64,000 bases of DNA from Streptomyces flaveolus (GCF_014648815.1 NZ_BMRV01000014.1:62001-126000); one strand, 5' to 3'; shown: positions 16,301 to 24,501, numbered from the stretch's first letter. Notes: a model not told the origin generated them from the letters alone. Numbers and translations are program-made.

Positions 16301-17218
16301 ATGGCCGTCGTCACGATGCGGGAGCTGCTGGAGAGCGGCGTCCACTTCGGTCACCAGACCCGTCGCTGGAACCCGAAGATGAAGCGCTTCATCTTCACCG
16401 AGCGCAACGGCATCTACATCATCGACCTGCTCCAGTCGCTGTCGTACATCGACCGCGCCTACGAGTTCGTCAAGGAGACCGTCGCCCACGGCGGCACGGT
16501 CATGTTCGTCGGCACGAAGAAGCAGGCGCAGGAGGCCATCGCCGAGCAGGCCACCCGCGTCGGCATGCCCTACGTCAACCAGCGCTGGCTGGGCGGCATG
16601 CTCACCAACTTCTCGACCGTCTACAAGCGCCTGCAGCGCCTGAAGGAGCTCGAGCAGATCGACTTCGAGGACGTGGCCGCCTCCGGCCTCACCAAGAAGG
16701 AGCTGCTGGTCCTCTCCCGCGAGAAGGCCAAGCTGGAGAAGACCCTCGGCGGTATCCGCGAGATGTCCAAGGTGCCCAGCGCCGTCTGGATCGTGGACAC
16801 CAAGAAGGAGCACATCGCGGTCGGCGAGGCCCGGAAGCTCAACATCCCGGTCGTCGCCATCCTCGACACCAACTGCGACCCCGACGAGGTCGACTACAAG
16901 ATCCCGGGCAACGACGACGCGATCCGCTCCGTCACCCTGCTCACCCGCGTGATCGCCGACGCCGTCGCCGAGGGCCTCATCGCCCGCTCCGGTGTTGCCA
17001 CCGAGGGCAAGGGCGACAAGGCCGCCGGCGAGCCGCTGGCCGCGTGGGAGCGCGACCTGCTCGAGGGCGAGAAGAAGGCCGACGAGGCGGAGAAGCCCGC
17101 CGAGGCCGCCACCGAGGCTCCGGCCGAGGCTGCCGCTGAGGCCCCCGCCGAGGCTCCGGCCGAGGCTGCCACCGAGGCTCCGGCCGAGGCCCCTGCCGCG
17201 GACGCCGAGCAGGCCTGA
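16301..17218 (+). CDS. rpsB: 30S ribosomal protein S2
   Basis: The 305-aa protein begins MAVVTMRELLESGVHFGHQ with the S2 signature; W-N-P-K-M-K-R-F-I-F and the G-T-K-K-Q-A segment are also present. The last about 55 residues are an Ala/Glu/Pro repeat tail (A-P-A-E-A-A-x-E) not found in short bacterial S2, and a variable feature among streptomycetes. S2 joins the 30S late and binds S1 where present. A strong Shine-Dalgarno (AAGGAG) precedes the ATG. A hairpin separates it from tsf. Confidence 0.97.
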   Translation: MAVVTMRELLESGVHFGHQTRRWNPKMKRFIFTERNGIYIIDLLQSLSYIDRAYEFVKETVAHGGTVMFVGTKKQAQEAIAEQATRVGMPYVNQRWLGGMLTNFSTVYKRLQRLKELEQIDFEDVAASGLTKKELLVLSREKAKLEKTLGGIREMSKVPSAVWIVDTKKEHIAVGEARKLNIPVVAILDTNCDPDEVDYKIPGNDDAIRSVTLLTRVIADAVAEGLIARSGVATEGKGDKAAGEPLAAWERDLLEGEKKADEAEKPAEAATEAPAEAAAEAPAEAPAEAATEAPAEAPAADAEQA

Positions 17219-17242
17219 CCCCTCACCAGCTTCGGGTGCTGG

Positions 17243-17271
17243 ACGGCGGGGACCACACCAGTCCCCGCCGT
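17243..17271 (+). terminator. rpsB-tsf intercistronic hairpin
   Basis: ACGGCGGGGAC (17243-17253) pairs perfectly with GTCCCCGCCGT (17261-17271) around a 7-nt loop. It sits between the rpsB stop and tsf start and may act as a partial terminator that sets the S2:EF-Ts ratio. Confidence 0.6.
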
Positions 17272-17313
17272 TCGGCCCGTAGATCTTCAGACTTCGAGAG
17301 AGATTCCGGAATC

Positions 17314-18150
17314 ATGGCGAACTACACCGCCGCCGACGTCAAGAAGCTTCGTGAGCTCACGGGCGCCGGCATGATGGACTGCAAGAAGGCGCTGGACGAG
17401 GCCGAGGGCAACGTCGACAAGGCCGTCGAGGCGCTCCGCATCAAGGGCCAGAAGGGCGTCGCCAAGCGCGAGGGCCGCTCCGCCGAGAACGGTGCCGTCG
17501 TCTCGATCATCGCCGACGACAACACCTCGGGTGTCCTCGTCGAGCTGAAGTGCGAGACGGACTTCGTCGCCAAGGGTGAGAAGTTCCAGGCCGTCGCCAC
17601 GGCCATCGCCGAGCACGTCGCCAAGGCCGCCCCGGCCGACCTCGAGGCCCTGCTCGCCTCCGAGATCGAGCCCGGCAAGACCGTTCAGGCGTTCGTGGAC
17701 GAGGCCAACGCCAACCTGGGCGAGAAGATCGTCCTGGACCGCTTCGCGCAGTTCTCCGGCGGCTTCGTGACCGCGTACATGCACCGCACGATGCCCGACC
17801 TGCCCCCGCAGATCGGTGTCCTCGTCGAGCTGGACAAGCCGAACGCCGAGATCGCCAAGGGCGTCGCCCAGCACATCGCCGCCTTCGCGCCGAAGTACCT
17901 CTCCAAGGACGACGTCCCGGCCGAGGTCGTCGAGTCCGAGCGCCGCGTCGCCGAGGAGACCACCCGCGCCGAGGGCAAGCCCGAGGCCGCCCTGCCGAAG
18001 ATCGTCGAGGGTCGCCTCAACGGCTTCTTCAAGGACGCCACCCTGCTCGGCCAGCCCTACGCCCTGGACAACAAGAAGTCCGTCCAGAAGGTGCTGGACG
18101 AGGCCGGTGTCACCCTGAAGCGCTTCTCGCGCATCAAGGTCGGCATCTGA
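17314..18150 (+). CDS. tsf: Elongation factor Ts
   Basis: The 278-aa protein starts MANYTAADVKKLRELTGAG, with the N-terminal UBA-like domain (G-A-G-M-M-D-C-K-K-A-L) and the core motif K-C-E-T-D-F-V-A that contacts EF-Tu. EF-Ts exchanges GDP for GTP on EF-Tu. Length and motifs are normal. It is downstream of rpsB in the usual order; the pyrH leader follows after 206 bases. Confidence 0.97.
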   Translation: MANYTAADVKKLRELTGAGMMDCKKALDEAEGNVDKAVEALRIKGQKGVAKREGRSAENGAVVSIIADDNTSGVLVELKCETDFVAKGEKFQAVATAIAEHVAKAAPADLEALLASEIEPGKTVQAFVDEANANLGEKIVLDRFAQFSGGFVTAYMHRTMPDLPPQIGVLVELDKPNAEIAKGVAQHIAAFAPKYLSKDDVPAEVVESERRVAEETTRAEGKPEAALPKIVEGRLNGFFKDATLLGQPYALDNKKSVQKVLDEAGVTLKRFSRIKVGI

Positions 18151-18194
18151 GTCCGTACCGCGACGGACGCACGACCCCGGTAGGGTCGACAGCA

Positions 18195-18316
18195 GTCGTC
18201 CGCGCCGTTGCCGTCTGCCGCTGCGCACCCGCGCGTGGCGGCGGACGACAGCAGATCTGACGAGGAGGCCATTGCCGCGTATGGGATGCGAAACACGCCC
18301 CCACCGGCAATGGCCT
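18195..18316 (+). promoter_or_regulatory. Structured tsf-pyrH leader with attenuator-like hairpin
   Basis: GTCGTCCGC (18195-18203) pairs with GCGGACGAC (18241-18249), then AGGCCATTGCCG (18266-18277) pairs perfectly over 12 bp with CGGCAATGGCCT (18305-18316), followed by TCTTCG. The second stem looks like a terminator or attenuator ahead of pyrH, and encloses the start of a small ORF. Confidence 0.5.
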
Positions 18317-18360
18317 TCTTCGTGTGTGTGACCCACGTAAAAGAGGCGAGATCTCCATGA
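18286..18360 (+). CDS. Putative 24-aa upstream ORF overlapping pyrH start
   Basis: An ATG at 18286 opens a 24-codon frame (M-R-N-T-P-P-P-A-M-A-F-F ... E-A-R-S-P) that stops at TGA 18358-18360, overlapping the pyrH ATG as ATGA. GAGGAGG at 18262-18268 is 17 bases upstream, which is far; an in-between ATG at 18281 opens a different 16-codon frame. The geometry suggests coupling or attenuation, but chance is not excluded in GC-rich DNA. Confidence 0.25.
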   Translation: MRNTPPPAMAFFVCVTHVKEARSP

Positions 18361-19115
18361 CCACCAAGGCCGAGAAGAGCGACGACGGCAAAGTACGCGG
18401 CCGCTTCATGCTGAAGCTGTCCGGAGAGGCCTTCTCCGGCGGTGGGGGCCTGGGCGTCGACCCCGACGTGGTGCACGCCATCGCCCGCGAGATCGCGGCC
18501 GTCGTACGCGACGGTGCGCAGATCGCCATCGTCATCGGCGGCGGCAACTTCTTCCGCGGCGCCGAACTGCAGGTGCGCGGCATGGACCGCGCCCGCTCCG
18601 ACTACATGGGCATGCTCGGCACCGTGATGAACTGCCTGGCCCTCCAGGACTTCCTGGAGAAGGAGGGCGTCGACTGCCGTGTGCAGACCGCCATCACCAT
18701 GGGCCAGGTCGCCGAGCCGTACATCCCGCTGCGCGCCGTGCGCCACCTGGAGAAGGGCCGCGTGGTCATCTTCGGCGCCGGTATGGGCATGCCGTACTTC
18801 TCCACCGACACCACCGCCGCCCAGCGCGCCCTCGAGATCGACGCCGAGGCACTGCTCATGGGCAAGAACGGCGTGGACGGGGTCTACGACTCCGACCCGA
18901 AGACCAACCCGGACGCCGTGAAGTTCGACGCGCTCGGCTACGGCGAGGTCATCACCCGCGACCTCAAGGTCGCCGACGCCACGGCCGTCACGCTCTGCCG
19001 CGACAACAGCCTCCCGATCGTGGTCTTCGAGCTTCTGAAGGAGGGCAATATCGCCCGCGCCGTCAAGGGTGAGAAGATCGGCACGCTTGTGGGTGACCAA
19101 GGCAGCCGGGACTGA
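18357..19115 (+). CDS. pyrH: UMP kinase
   Basis: The 252-aa protein belongs to the bacterial UMP kinase (amino-acid kinase) family: L-K-L-S-G-E-A-F near residue 19, I-V-I-G-G-G-N-F-F-R-G near 58, and the D-S-D-P-K-T-N-P-D segment. It phosphorylates UMP to UDP, is activated by GTP and inhibited by UTP in the family. ATG chosen at 18357; GTGTGT codons upstream keep the frame open but lack a ribosome site. The last step ahead is frr after 181 bases. Confidence 0.97.
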   Translation: MTTKAEKSDDGKVRGRFMLKLSGEAFSGGGGLGVDPDVVHAIAREIAAVVRDGAQIAIVIGGGNFFRGAELQVRGMDRARSDYMGMLGTVMNCLALQDFLEKEGVDCRVQTAITMGQVAEPYIPLRAVRHLEKGRVVIFGAGMGMPYFSTDTTAAQRALEIDAEALLMGKNGVDGVYDSDPKTNPDAVKFDALGYGEVITRDLKVADATAVTLCRDNSLPIVVFELLKEGNIARAVKGEKIGTLVGDQGSRD

Positions 19116-19296
19116 CCGGAGAACCACCCCCTGTCCGCGGACACCACCTGTCCGGGGGACGGACGGGACGGGGCCGGGCCGGGGGATGGACAATGTCCCA
19201 CCGGTCGGGAACCGTGCAGGAAGAAGACGCGACGCAGCCGGCCGCAGCTCAGACAGGACCGCAGCCGGGCCTACTCAAGACACGCAGGAGCAAGTG

Positions 19297-19854
19297 GTGA
19301 TCGAAGAGACCCTCCTCGAGGCCGAGGAGAAGATGGAGAAGGCCGTCGTGGTCGCCAAGGAGGACTTCGCCGCGATCCGCACCGGCCGTGCGCACCCGGC
19401 GATGTTCAACAAGATCGTGGCCGACTACTACGGCGCGCCGACGCCGATCAACCAGCTGGCCTCGTTCTCCGTGCCCGAGCCGCGCATGGCCGTGGTGACG
19501 CCGTTCGACAAGAGCGCCCTGCGCAACATCGAGCAGGCGATCCGCGACTCCGACCTGGGCGTCAACCCGAGCAACGACGGCAACATCATCCGGGTGGTGT
19601 TCCCCGAGCTCACCGAGGAGCGCCGCCGCGAGTACATCAAGGTCGCCAAGGGCAAGGGCGAGGACGCCAAGGTGTCCATCCGCTCCGTGCGCCGCAAGGC
19701 CAAGGACGCCATCGACAAGATGGTCAAGGACGGCGAGGTCGGCGAGGACGAGGGCCGCCGTGCGGAGAAGGAGCTCGACGACACCACCGCGAAGTACGTC
19801 GCCCAGGTGGACGAGCTCCTGAAGCACAAGGAAGCCGAACTGCTCGAGGTCTGA
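19297..19854 (+). CDS. frr: Ribosome recycling factor
   Basis: The 185-aa protein starts at GTG (IEETLLEAEEKMEKAV), the usual RRF length. It contains the RRF core R-T-G-R-A-H-P-A and the F-P-E-L-T-E-E-R-R-R-E motif. RRF with EF-G splits post-termination ribosomes. CAGGAG at 19285-19290 is the Shine-Dalgarno. The stop overlaps the cdsA start as TGATG, so the two are coupled. A 12-bp palindrome TGTCCGCGGACA (19132-19143) lies in the pyrH-frr gap. Confidence 0.97.
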   Translation: MIEETLLEAEEKMEKAVVVAKEDFAAIRTGRAHPAMFNKIVADYYGAPTPINQLASFSVPEPRMAVVTPFDKSALRNIEQAIRDSDLGVNPSNDGNIIRVVFPELTEERRREYIKVAKGKGEDAKVSIRSVRRKAKDAIDKMVKDGEVGEDEGRRAEKELDDTTAKYVAQVDELLKHKEAELLEV

Positions 19855-21017
19855 TGAACGACTCTTCCTGGGGAGCGCCGCCACAATCCGGGTACTGGGG
19901 GCCGTCCGACCAGGGGCCTGTCCAGGGGGCTGCCCCGGCGGGTCCCGCGTACGATGCGCACAACGCGCAGCAGACTCGCCCCATGCCCATCGTGGCCGAC
20001 GTACCCGAACACGGCGGAGCCCAGGATGACGGCCAGGGGGCCGCTCGGCTGAGCGGCCTCCTGTTCCGAGACGAGCCGTTCCGCGACGACACGTACCGCG
20101 GCGAGACCCCGTCGGCACAGCCGTATGCGGCGGTGCCGCAGAATCCGGAGCCCATGCCCGACGCCCAGCAGCCGGCGCAGCCGCAGCCGCAGCCGCAGAA
20201 GAAGAGCGCGGGGCGCGACCTGGGTTCCGCGATAGGGGTCGGTGTCGGGCTCGGCGTGGTGATCATCGCGTCGCTGTTCGTCGTCAAGGCCGTCTTCGTC
20301 GGTGTGATCGCGATAGCCGTCGTGGTGGGCCTGTGGGAACTGACCACACGTCTCCAGGAGCGCAAGGGCATCAGGGCGCCGCTCGTGCCGCTCGCGATCG
20401 GTGGCGCGGCGATGGTGGTCGCCGGGTATGTGCGCGGCGCGGAGGGCGCGTGGGTCGCCATGGCGCTCACGGCGCTGGCGGTCCTCGTATGGCGGATGAC
20501 CGAGCCGCCGGAGGGCTACCTCAAGGACGTCACGGCGGGCCTGTTCGCGGCCTTCTACGTGCCGTTCCTGGCCACGTTCGTCGCCATGATGCTGATGGCC
20601 GACGACGGTCCGTGGCGCGTGTTGACCTTCCTGCTGCTGACGGTCGTCAGCGACACCGGTGCGTACGCGGTCGGCTGGCGCTTCGGCAGGACCAAGCTCG
20701 CCCCGCGCATCAGCCCCGGCAAGACCCGTGAGGGCCTGCTCGGGGCGATCGGCTTCGCGATGGTGGCGGGCGCGCTGTGCATGCAGTTCCTGATCGACGA
20801 CGGCTCCTGGTGGCAGGGCCTGCTGCTCGGCCTCGCGGTCGCGGCCAGCGCCACGCTGGGCGACCTCGGCGAGTCCATGATCAAGCGGGACCTCGGCATC
20901 AAGGACATGGGCACGCTGCTGCCGGGGCACGGCGGCATCATGGACCGCCTGGACTCGCTCCTGCCGACGGCACCGGTGGTGTGGCTGCTGCTCGTCGTGT
21001 TCGTCGGGTCCGGCTGA
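19854..21017 (+). CDS. cdsA: Phosphatidate cytidylyltransferase
   Basis: CdsA makes CDP-diacylglycerol, the precursor of phospholipids, in the membrane. The 387-aa protein has an N-terminal cytoplasmic region of about 120 residues that is Pro/Gln-rich (P-Q-P-Q-P-Q), then about eight membrane segments. The CTP-transferase signature S-M-I-K-R-D-L-G-I-K-D ... G-H-G-G-I-M-D-R-L-D is complete near residues 340-370. The start overlaps the frr stop. The Pro-rich extension is typical of streptomycete CdsA. Confidence 0.95.
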   Translation: MNDSSWGAPPQSGYWGPSDQGPVQGAAPAGPAYDAHNAQQTRPMPIVADVPEHGGAQDDGQGAARLSGLLFRDEPFRDDTYRGETPSAQPYAAVPQNPEPMPDAQQPAQPQPQPQKKSAGRDLGSAIGVGVGLGVVIIASLFVVKAVFVGVIAIAVVVGLWELTTRLQERKGIRAPLVPLAIGGAAMVVAGYVRGAEGAWVAMALTALAVLVWRMTEPPEGYLKDVTAGLFAAFYVPFLATFVAMMLMADDGPWRVLTFLLLTVVSDTGAYAVGWRFGRTKLAPRISPGKTREGLLGAIGFAMVAGALCMQFLIDDGSWWQGLLLGLAVAASATLGDLGESMIKRDLGIKDMGTLLPGHGGIMDRLDSLLPTAPVVWLLLVVFVGSG

Positions 21018-21023
21018 GCGCCC

Positions 21024-21470
21024 TCAAACGCTCGCGGCGTGCTCGCGCACCGCGATCCGGGCCAGCTTCGTCAGCATCATGCCGTTGCGGACCGAGACGA
21101 AGTAGTCCACGGGGAGCCCGTGCATCCGGGCGCCCGGGCCCCGGAGGGGGTGCCAATCGAGGGTGAAGAGGGTGTGCTTGCCCCAGGGCGTCAACTTCAT
21201 GGCGATGCGAGCCGCGCCGAAGGGTTCTGCCTTCGCTTCCAGTTCCAGACGGCGGTGAGGTTCGCAGATGCGGACGACGCAGGTGTCGTCGAGGGTCACG
21301 GGGCCGGCGCCGACGCGGACCTTCAGCCGGGCGCCCACCTCGGGCCAATGCGGGTCCGCGGCAAGGACCCGCTGCGTTCCCGTCACCCACTCGCCGTAGC
21401 GGCGGCCGTCGGACAGCAGGCTCCAGACCTCGGACGGTGAGCTGAGGATCAGACAGCGGTTCCGGGCCAT
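21024..21470 (-). CDS. SRPBCC (polyketide cyclase/START-like) family protein
   Basis: The 148-aa protein starts MARNRCLILSSPSEVWSLLSDG. The P-S-E-V-W motif followed by Y-x-x-W-V-x-G is typical of the SRPBCC ligand-binding fold. The fold binds hydrophobic ligands; no specific substrate can be named. A GTG two codons upstream (21476) is an alternative start. It is convergent with cdsA, with only 6 bases between the stops, and divergent from an ArsI-like gene remnant. Confidence 0.8.
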   Translation of the reverse strand: MARNRCLILSSPSEVWSLLSDGRRYGEWVTGTQRVLAADPHWPEVGARLKVRVGAGPVTLDDTCVVRICEPHRRLELEAKAEPFGAARIAMKLTPWGKHTLFTLDWHPLRGPGARMHGLPVDYFVSVRNGMMLTKLARIAVREHAASV

Positions 21471-21653
21471 GGTCACGCTCCTGCAGGATGGGCGGCTCGA
21501 GCCAGGGCGTGGGGACTCGGCCACACCTCGGCTCGACGGGCAGGCCCGGCGCACCGGGCCGTTCTCGCCGGCCGGTCCACGGGTTCGGCTTCCAGCCTCA
21601 CGCCGACCGCACCGCCTGCACAGTCCGGCAAGTCCAGACAGGTGAGCGGACAG

Positions 21654-21695
21654 GCCCTCGCGCCGCTTGGCCGGTTCGGTGCCGAACAGCTTCGA
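21654..21695 (-). pseudogene. Inverted N-terminal fragment of an ArsI/CadI-like VOC gene
   Basis: On the minus strand, 14 codons read SKLFGTEPAKRREG, closely resembling the segment just after the first strand of ArsI/CadI proteins (family motif recalled as F-Y-S-K-L-F-x-T-E-P-A-K). There is no start or continuation: flanking codons do not match the family. The fragment abuts, in opposite orientation, the C-terminal half on the plus strand, with the junction at a TCGA palindrome. Confidence 0.5.
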
Positions 21696-21994
21696 CCCGA
21701 CTGAACCACCTCGGCGTCGAGGTCGGGTCCACCGACCAGGTCGGCGCGGCCACGACCCGGCTCAAGGACGCCGGCCTGGCCACCTTCGAGGAGAACGACA
21801 CGTCCTGCTGCTACGCCCTCCAGGACAAGGTGTGGGTGCACGGCCCCGGCAAGGAGCCCTGGGAGGTCTACGTCGTGAAGGCCGACGCCGACACCCTCGG
21901 CAAGAGCGCCGACCCCCGTGCCGGCGGCGACGGCTGCTGCACCGGCCAGGCCGCCGAAGACGCTCCGAGCGCCGCGGGCTGTGCCTGCGGCTAG
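21692..21994 (+). pseudogene. ArsI/CadI-like VOC protein, C-terminal half only
   Basis: From STRLNHLGVEVGSTDQ to the end, about 100 residues match the second half of ArsI/CadI (cadmium-induced/arsenic-related) VOC proteins: L-N-H-L-G-V-E-V, C-C-Y-A-L-Q-D-K-V-W-V, G-P-G-x-E-P-W-E-V-Y and a Cys-rich tail (G-C-C-T-G, C-A-C-G). The first half, with one metal ligand set, is missing; upstream codons in frame are low-complexity and unrelated. No Shine-Dalgarno or start is apparent. Probably a dead gene made by deletion plus inversion, or a fusion whose 5' part I fail to recognise. Confidence 0.65.
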
Positions 21995-22084
21995 GCGGTA
22001 CGAGGAGCGGGCGAAAACGGGCCCCGGCCACGGTCGGACGACGGCCGCAGGTCACCCGAGTGGATCTGCGACACTGGTTGGGTC

Positions 22085-23191
22085 ATGCCTAAGCCCGGAG
22101 AACTCACATTCGTCGCCCCGCGCGGAGCCAAGAAGCCGCCGCGGCATCTCGCCGATCTCACGCCTGCCGAGCGCAAGGAGGCCGTCGCCGCGATCGGTGA
22201 GAAGCCGTTCCGTGCGAAGCAGCTCTCGCAGCACTACTTCGCGCGGTACGCGCACGACCCCGAGCAGTGGACCGACATCCCCGCCGGTTCGCGGCAGGGG
22301 CTGCGGGACGCGCTGCTGCCCGAGCTGATGTCGGTCGTCCGGCATCTGTCGACCGACCAGGGCACCACCCGCAAGACGCTGTGGAAGCTGTTCGACGGCA
22401 CGCTCGTCGAGTCCGTGCTCATGCGCTACCCGGACCGGGTGACCATGTGCATCAGCTCCCAGGCGGGCTGCGGCATGAACTGCCCCTTCTGCGCCACCGG
22501 GCAGGCCGGCCTGGACCGGAACCTGTCCACCGCCGAGATCGTGCACCAGATCGTGGACGGCGTGCGGGCGCTCAGGGACGGTGAGGTCCCCGGCGGCCCC
22601 GCCCGGCTGAGCAACATCGTGTTCATGGGCATGGGCGAGCCCCTCGCCAACTACAACCGGGTCGTGGGGGCCATCCGTCGCCTCACCGACCCCGAGCCCG
22701 ACGGGCTGGGGCTGTCCCAGCGCGGCATCACCGTCTCCACGGTCGGCCTGGTCCCGGCGATCCACCGGTTCGCCGACGAGGGCTTCAAGTGCCGCCTCGC
22801 CATCTCCCTGCACGCCCCCGACGACGAGCTGCGCGACACCCTCGTGCCCGTCAACACGCGGTGGAAGGTGCGCGAGGTCCTCGACGCCGGCTTCGAGTAC
22901 GCGGCGAAGTCCGGGCGCCGGCTGTCCATCGAGTACGCCCTGATCCGTGACATCAACGACCAGGCGTGGCGCGGTGACCGGCTCGGGCGGCTGCTCAAGG
23001 GCAAGCCGGTGCACGTCAACCTCATCCCGCTCAACCCGACGCCGGGCTCGAAGTGGACCGCCTCGCGGCCCGAGGACGAGAAGGCGTTCGTCGCGGCGAT
23101 CGAGGCGCACGGTGTGCCGGTGACCGTCCGGGACACCCGTGGGCAGGAGATCGACGGGGCGTGTGGTCAGCTCGCCGCGACCGAGCGGTAA
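22085..23191 (+). CDS. rlmN: Dual-specificity 23S rRNA/tRNA methyltransferase RlmN
   Basis: This radical-SAM enzyme methylates C2 of A2503 in 23S rRNA and A37 in some tRNAs. In the 368-aa sequence the iron-sulfur motif C-x3-C-x2-C is at Cys129, Cys133 and Cys136 (A-G-C-G-M-N-C-P-F-C-A-T-G). The M-G-M-G-E-P motif near 183 and the C-terminal acceptor-Cys region (I-D-G-A-C-G-Q-L) are present. The ATG at 22085 gives a normal N-terminus. It stops 44 bases before the TPP riboswitch. Confidence 0.96.
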   Translation: MPKPGELTFVAPRGAKKPPRHLADLTPAERKEAVAAIGEKPFRAKQLSQHYFARYAHDPEQWTDIPAGSRQGLRDALLPELMSVVRHLSTDQGTTRKTLWKLFDGTLVESVLMRYPDRVTMCISSQAGCGMNCPFCATGQAGLDRNLSTAEIVHQIVDGVRALRDGEVPGGPARLSNIVFMGMGEPLANYNRVVGAIRRLTDPEPDGLGLSQRGITVSTVGLVPAIHRFADEGFKCRLAISLHAPDDELRDTLVPVNTRWKVREVLDAGFEYAAKSGRRLSIEYALIRDINDQAWRGDRLGRLLKGKPVHVNLIPLNPTPGSKWTASRPEDEKAFVAAIEAHGVPVTVRDTRGQEIDGACGQLAATER

Positions 23192-23203
23192 TCTGACCCG
23201 CGT

Positions 23204-23233
23204 ACATCTTCATATTCAGACATCTTCATATTC
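23204..23233 (+). repeat. Tandem 14-bp direct repeat in promoter region of the thi operon
   Basis: ACATCTTCATATTC occurs at 23204-23217 and again at 23220-23233 (period 16 bases), just before the riboswitch. Each copy contains an AT-rich CATATT that could serve as a -10 element, so the promoter may be duplicated. Confidence 0.75.
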
Positions 23234-23235
23234 CG

Positions 23236-23321
23236 ACAGGGGAGCGCCACAGCGCTGAGAGTGCGGCACCGGCCGCAGACCCTCCGAACCTGGCCCAGGT
23301 CATTCTGGGTAGGGAGATCGG
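23236..23321 (+). promoter_or_regulatory. TPP riboswitch (THI element)
   Basis: The consensus elements are present in order: ACAGGGGAGC (P1/P2 start, 23236-23245), GCTGAGAG (23254-23261), ACCCTC/GAACCTG (23279-23292) and GGGTAGGGA at 23308-23316. It lies 92 bases before the GTG of the thiamine-binding lipoprotein gene. TPP binding should reduce expression of the importer. The expression platform is likely the SD-sequestering stem downstream. Confidence 0.92.
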
Positions 23322-23345
23322 TCATCACTCGAGCTGTTGCGCCCT

Positions 23346-23374
23346 GCCCGGGTCCCTCGCCAGGGGTCCCGGGC
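23346..23374 (+). promoter_or_regulatory. GC-rich hairpin downstream of TPP aptamer
   Basis: GCCCGGG (23346-23352) pairs with CCCGGGC (23368-23374), with an inner CCT/AGG. It could be an anti-anti-SD element or a transcription terminator; there is no T-run. Confidence 0.5.
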
Positions 23375-23385
23375 GGGGCCGCGTC

Positions 23386-23407
23386 TTCTCCTGGTAACCC
23401 AGGAGGA
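23386..23407 (+). promoter_or_regulatory. SD-sequestering stem (expression platform)
   Basis: TTCTCCTGG (23386-23394) pairs with CCAGGAGGA (23399-23407) around a TAAC loop. The 3' arm is the Shine-Dalgarno of the GTG at 23413, so this 9-bp stem would block initiation: translational control by the TPP riboswitch. Confidence 0.75.
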
Positions 23408-23412
23408 ATTCC

Positions 23413-24501
23413 GTGAGCATCACCAAGAAGGTCAGCGTCCTGGCCGTCGGGCTCGGCCTCGTCGGCGGCCTGGCCGCCTGCGGATCGTCGTCCGACGGCG
23501 ACGACCAGGGGTCCGGCGGTTCCAAGACCGTGACCCTCGTCAGCCACGACTCGTGGGCCGCGTCCAAGAGCGTCATCGCGGACTTCGAGAAGAGCTCCGG
23601 CTACAAGGTCAAGGTCCTCGAGGACGGCGACGCCGGGCAGGCCGTCAACAAGGCCATCCTCACCAAGGACAACCCGCAGGGCGACGTCTTCTTCGGCGTC
23701 GACAACACGCTGCTGTCCCGCGCGCTCGACAACGGCCTGTTCCAGTCGTACGAGCCCAAGGGCTCCGACATGATCCTGCCCGAGTACCGGGTCGACCAGG
23801 ACAAGCACCGCGTCACGCCCATCGACACCGGCGACATCTGCGTCAACTACGACAAGGCGTACTTCAGCGAGCACAAGCTGACCCCGCCCGACTCCTTCGA
23901 CGACCTCGCCGAGCCCGCGTACAAGGACCTCCTCGTCACCGAGGACGCCGGCAGTTCCTCGCCCGGGCTCGGTTTCCTGCTGGGCACCGCCGCCAAGTAC
24001 GGGGACGACGGCTGGCAGGACTACTGGAAGAAGCTGAAGGCGAACGGGGTCAAGGTCGTCGACAGCTGGGAGCAGGCGTACAACGAGGAGTTCTCCGGCT
24101 CGTCCGGCGGCAAGAAGGCGAAGGGCGACCGCCCGCTCGTCGTCTCCTACGCCTCCTCGCCCCCCGCCGAGGTGATCTACGCCGACCCGAAGCCGGACAC
24201 CGCGCCCACGGGCGTCGCCACCGGCACCTGCTTCCGCCAGGTCGAGTACGCGGGCCTGCTGAGCAGCGCGAAGAACACCGAGGGCGGCAAGGCGCTGCTG
24301 GACTTCCTGGTCAGCAAGAAGTTCCAGGACGACATGCCGCTGAACATGTTCGTCTACCCGGTGCGGGAAGCGGCCCAGGTGCCACCGGAGTTCGTGAAGT
24401 ACGGCCCGCAGGCCAAGAACCCGCAGACCCTGGACCCGAAGAAGATCGCCGACAACCGTGACCAGTGGGTCAAGTCGTGGACCTCGCTCCTCCTGAAGTG
24501 A
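23413..24501 (+). CDS. thiB: Thiamine ABC transporter, substrate-binding lipoprotein
   Basis: The 362-aa protein has a lipoprotein signal with lipobox L-A-A-C (Cys23) and belongs to the ThiB/SfuA-type class of periplasmic-binding proteins: V-T-L-V-S-H-D-S-W near 41, G-D-V-F-F-G-V-D-N-T near 91 and W-E-Q-A-Y near 219. It binds thiamine, TPP or a precursor outside the membrane. The TPP riboswitch upstream strongly supports this. The stop overlaps the permease GTG (GTGA). Confidence 0.9.
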   Translation: MSITKKVSVLAVGLGLVGGLAACGSSSDGDDQGSGGSKTVTLVSHDSWAASKSVIADFEKSSGYKVKVLEDGDAGQAVNKAILTKDNPQGDVFFGVDNTLLSRALDNGLFQSYEPKGSDMILPEYRVDQDKHRVTPIDTGDICVNYDKAYFSEHKLTPPDSFDDLAEPAYKDLLVTEDAGSSSPGLGFLLGTAAKYGDDGWQDYWKKLKANGVKVVDSWEQAYNEEFSGSSGGKKAKGDRPLVVSYASSPPAEVIYADPKPDTAPTGVATGTCFRQVEYAGLLSSAKNTEGGKALLDFLVSKKFQDDMPLNMFVYPVREAAQVPPEFVKYGPQAKNPQTLDPKKIADNRDQWVKSWTSLLLK

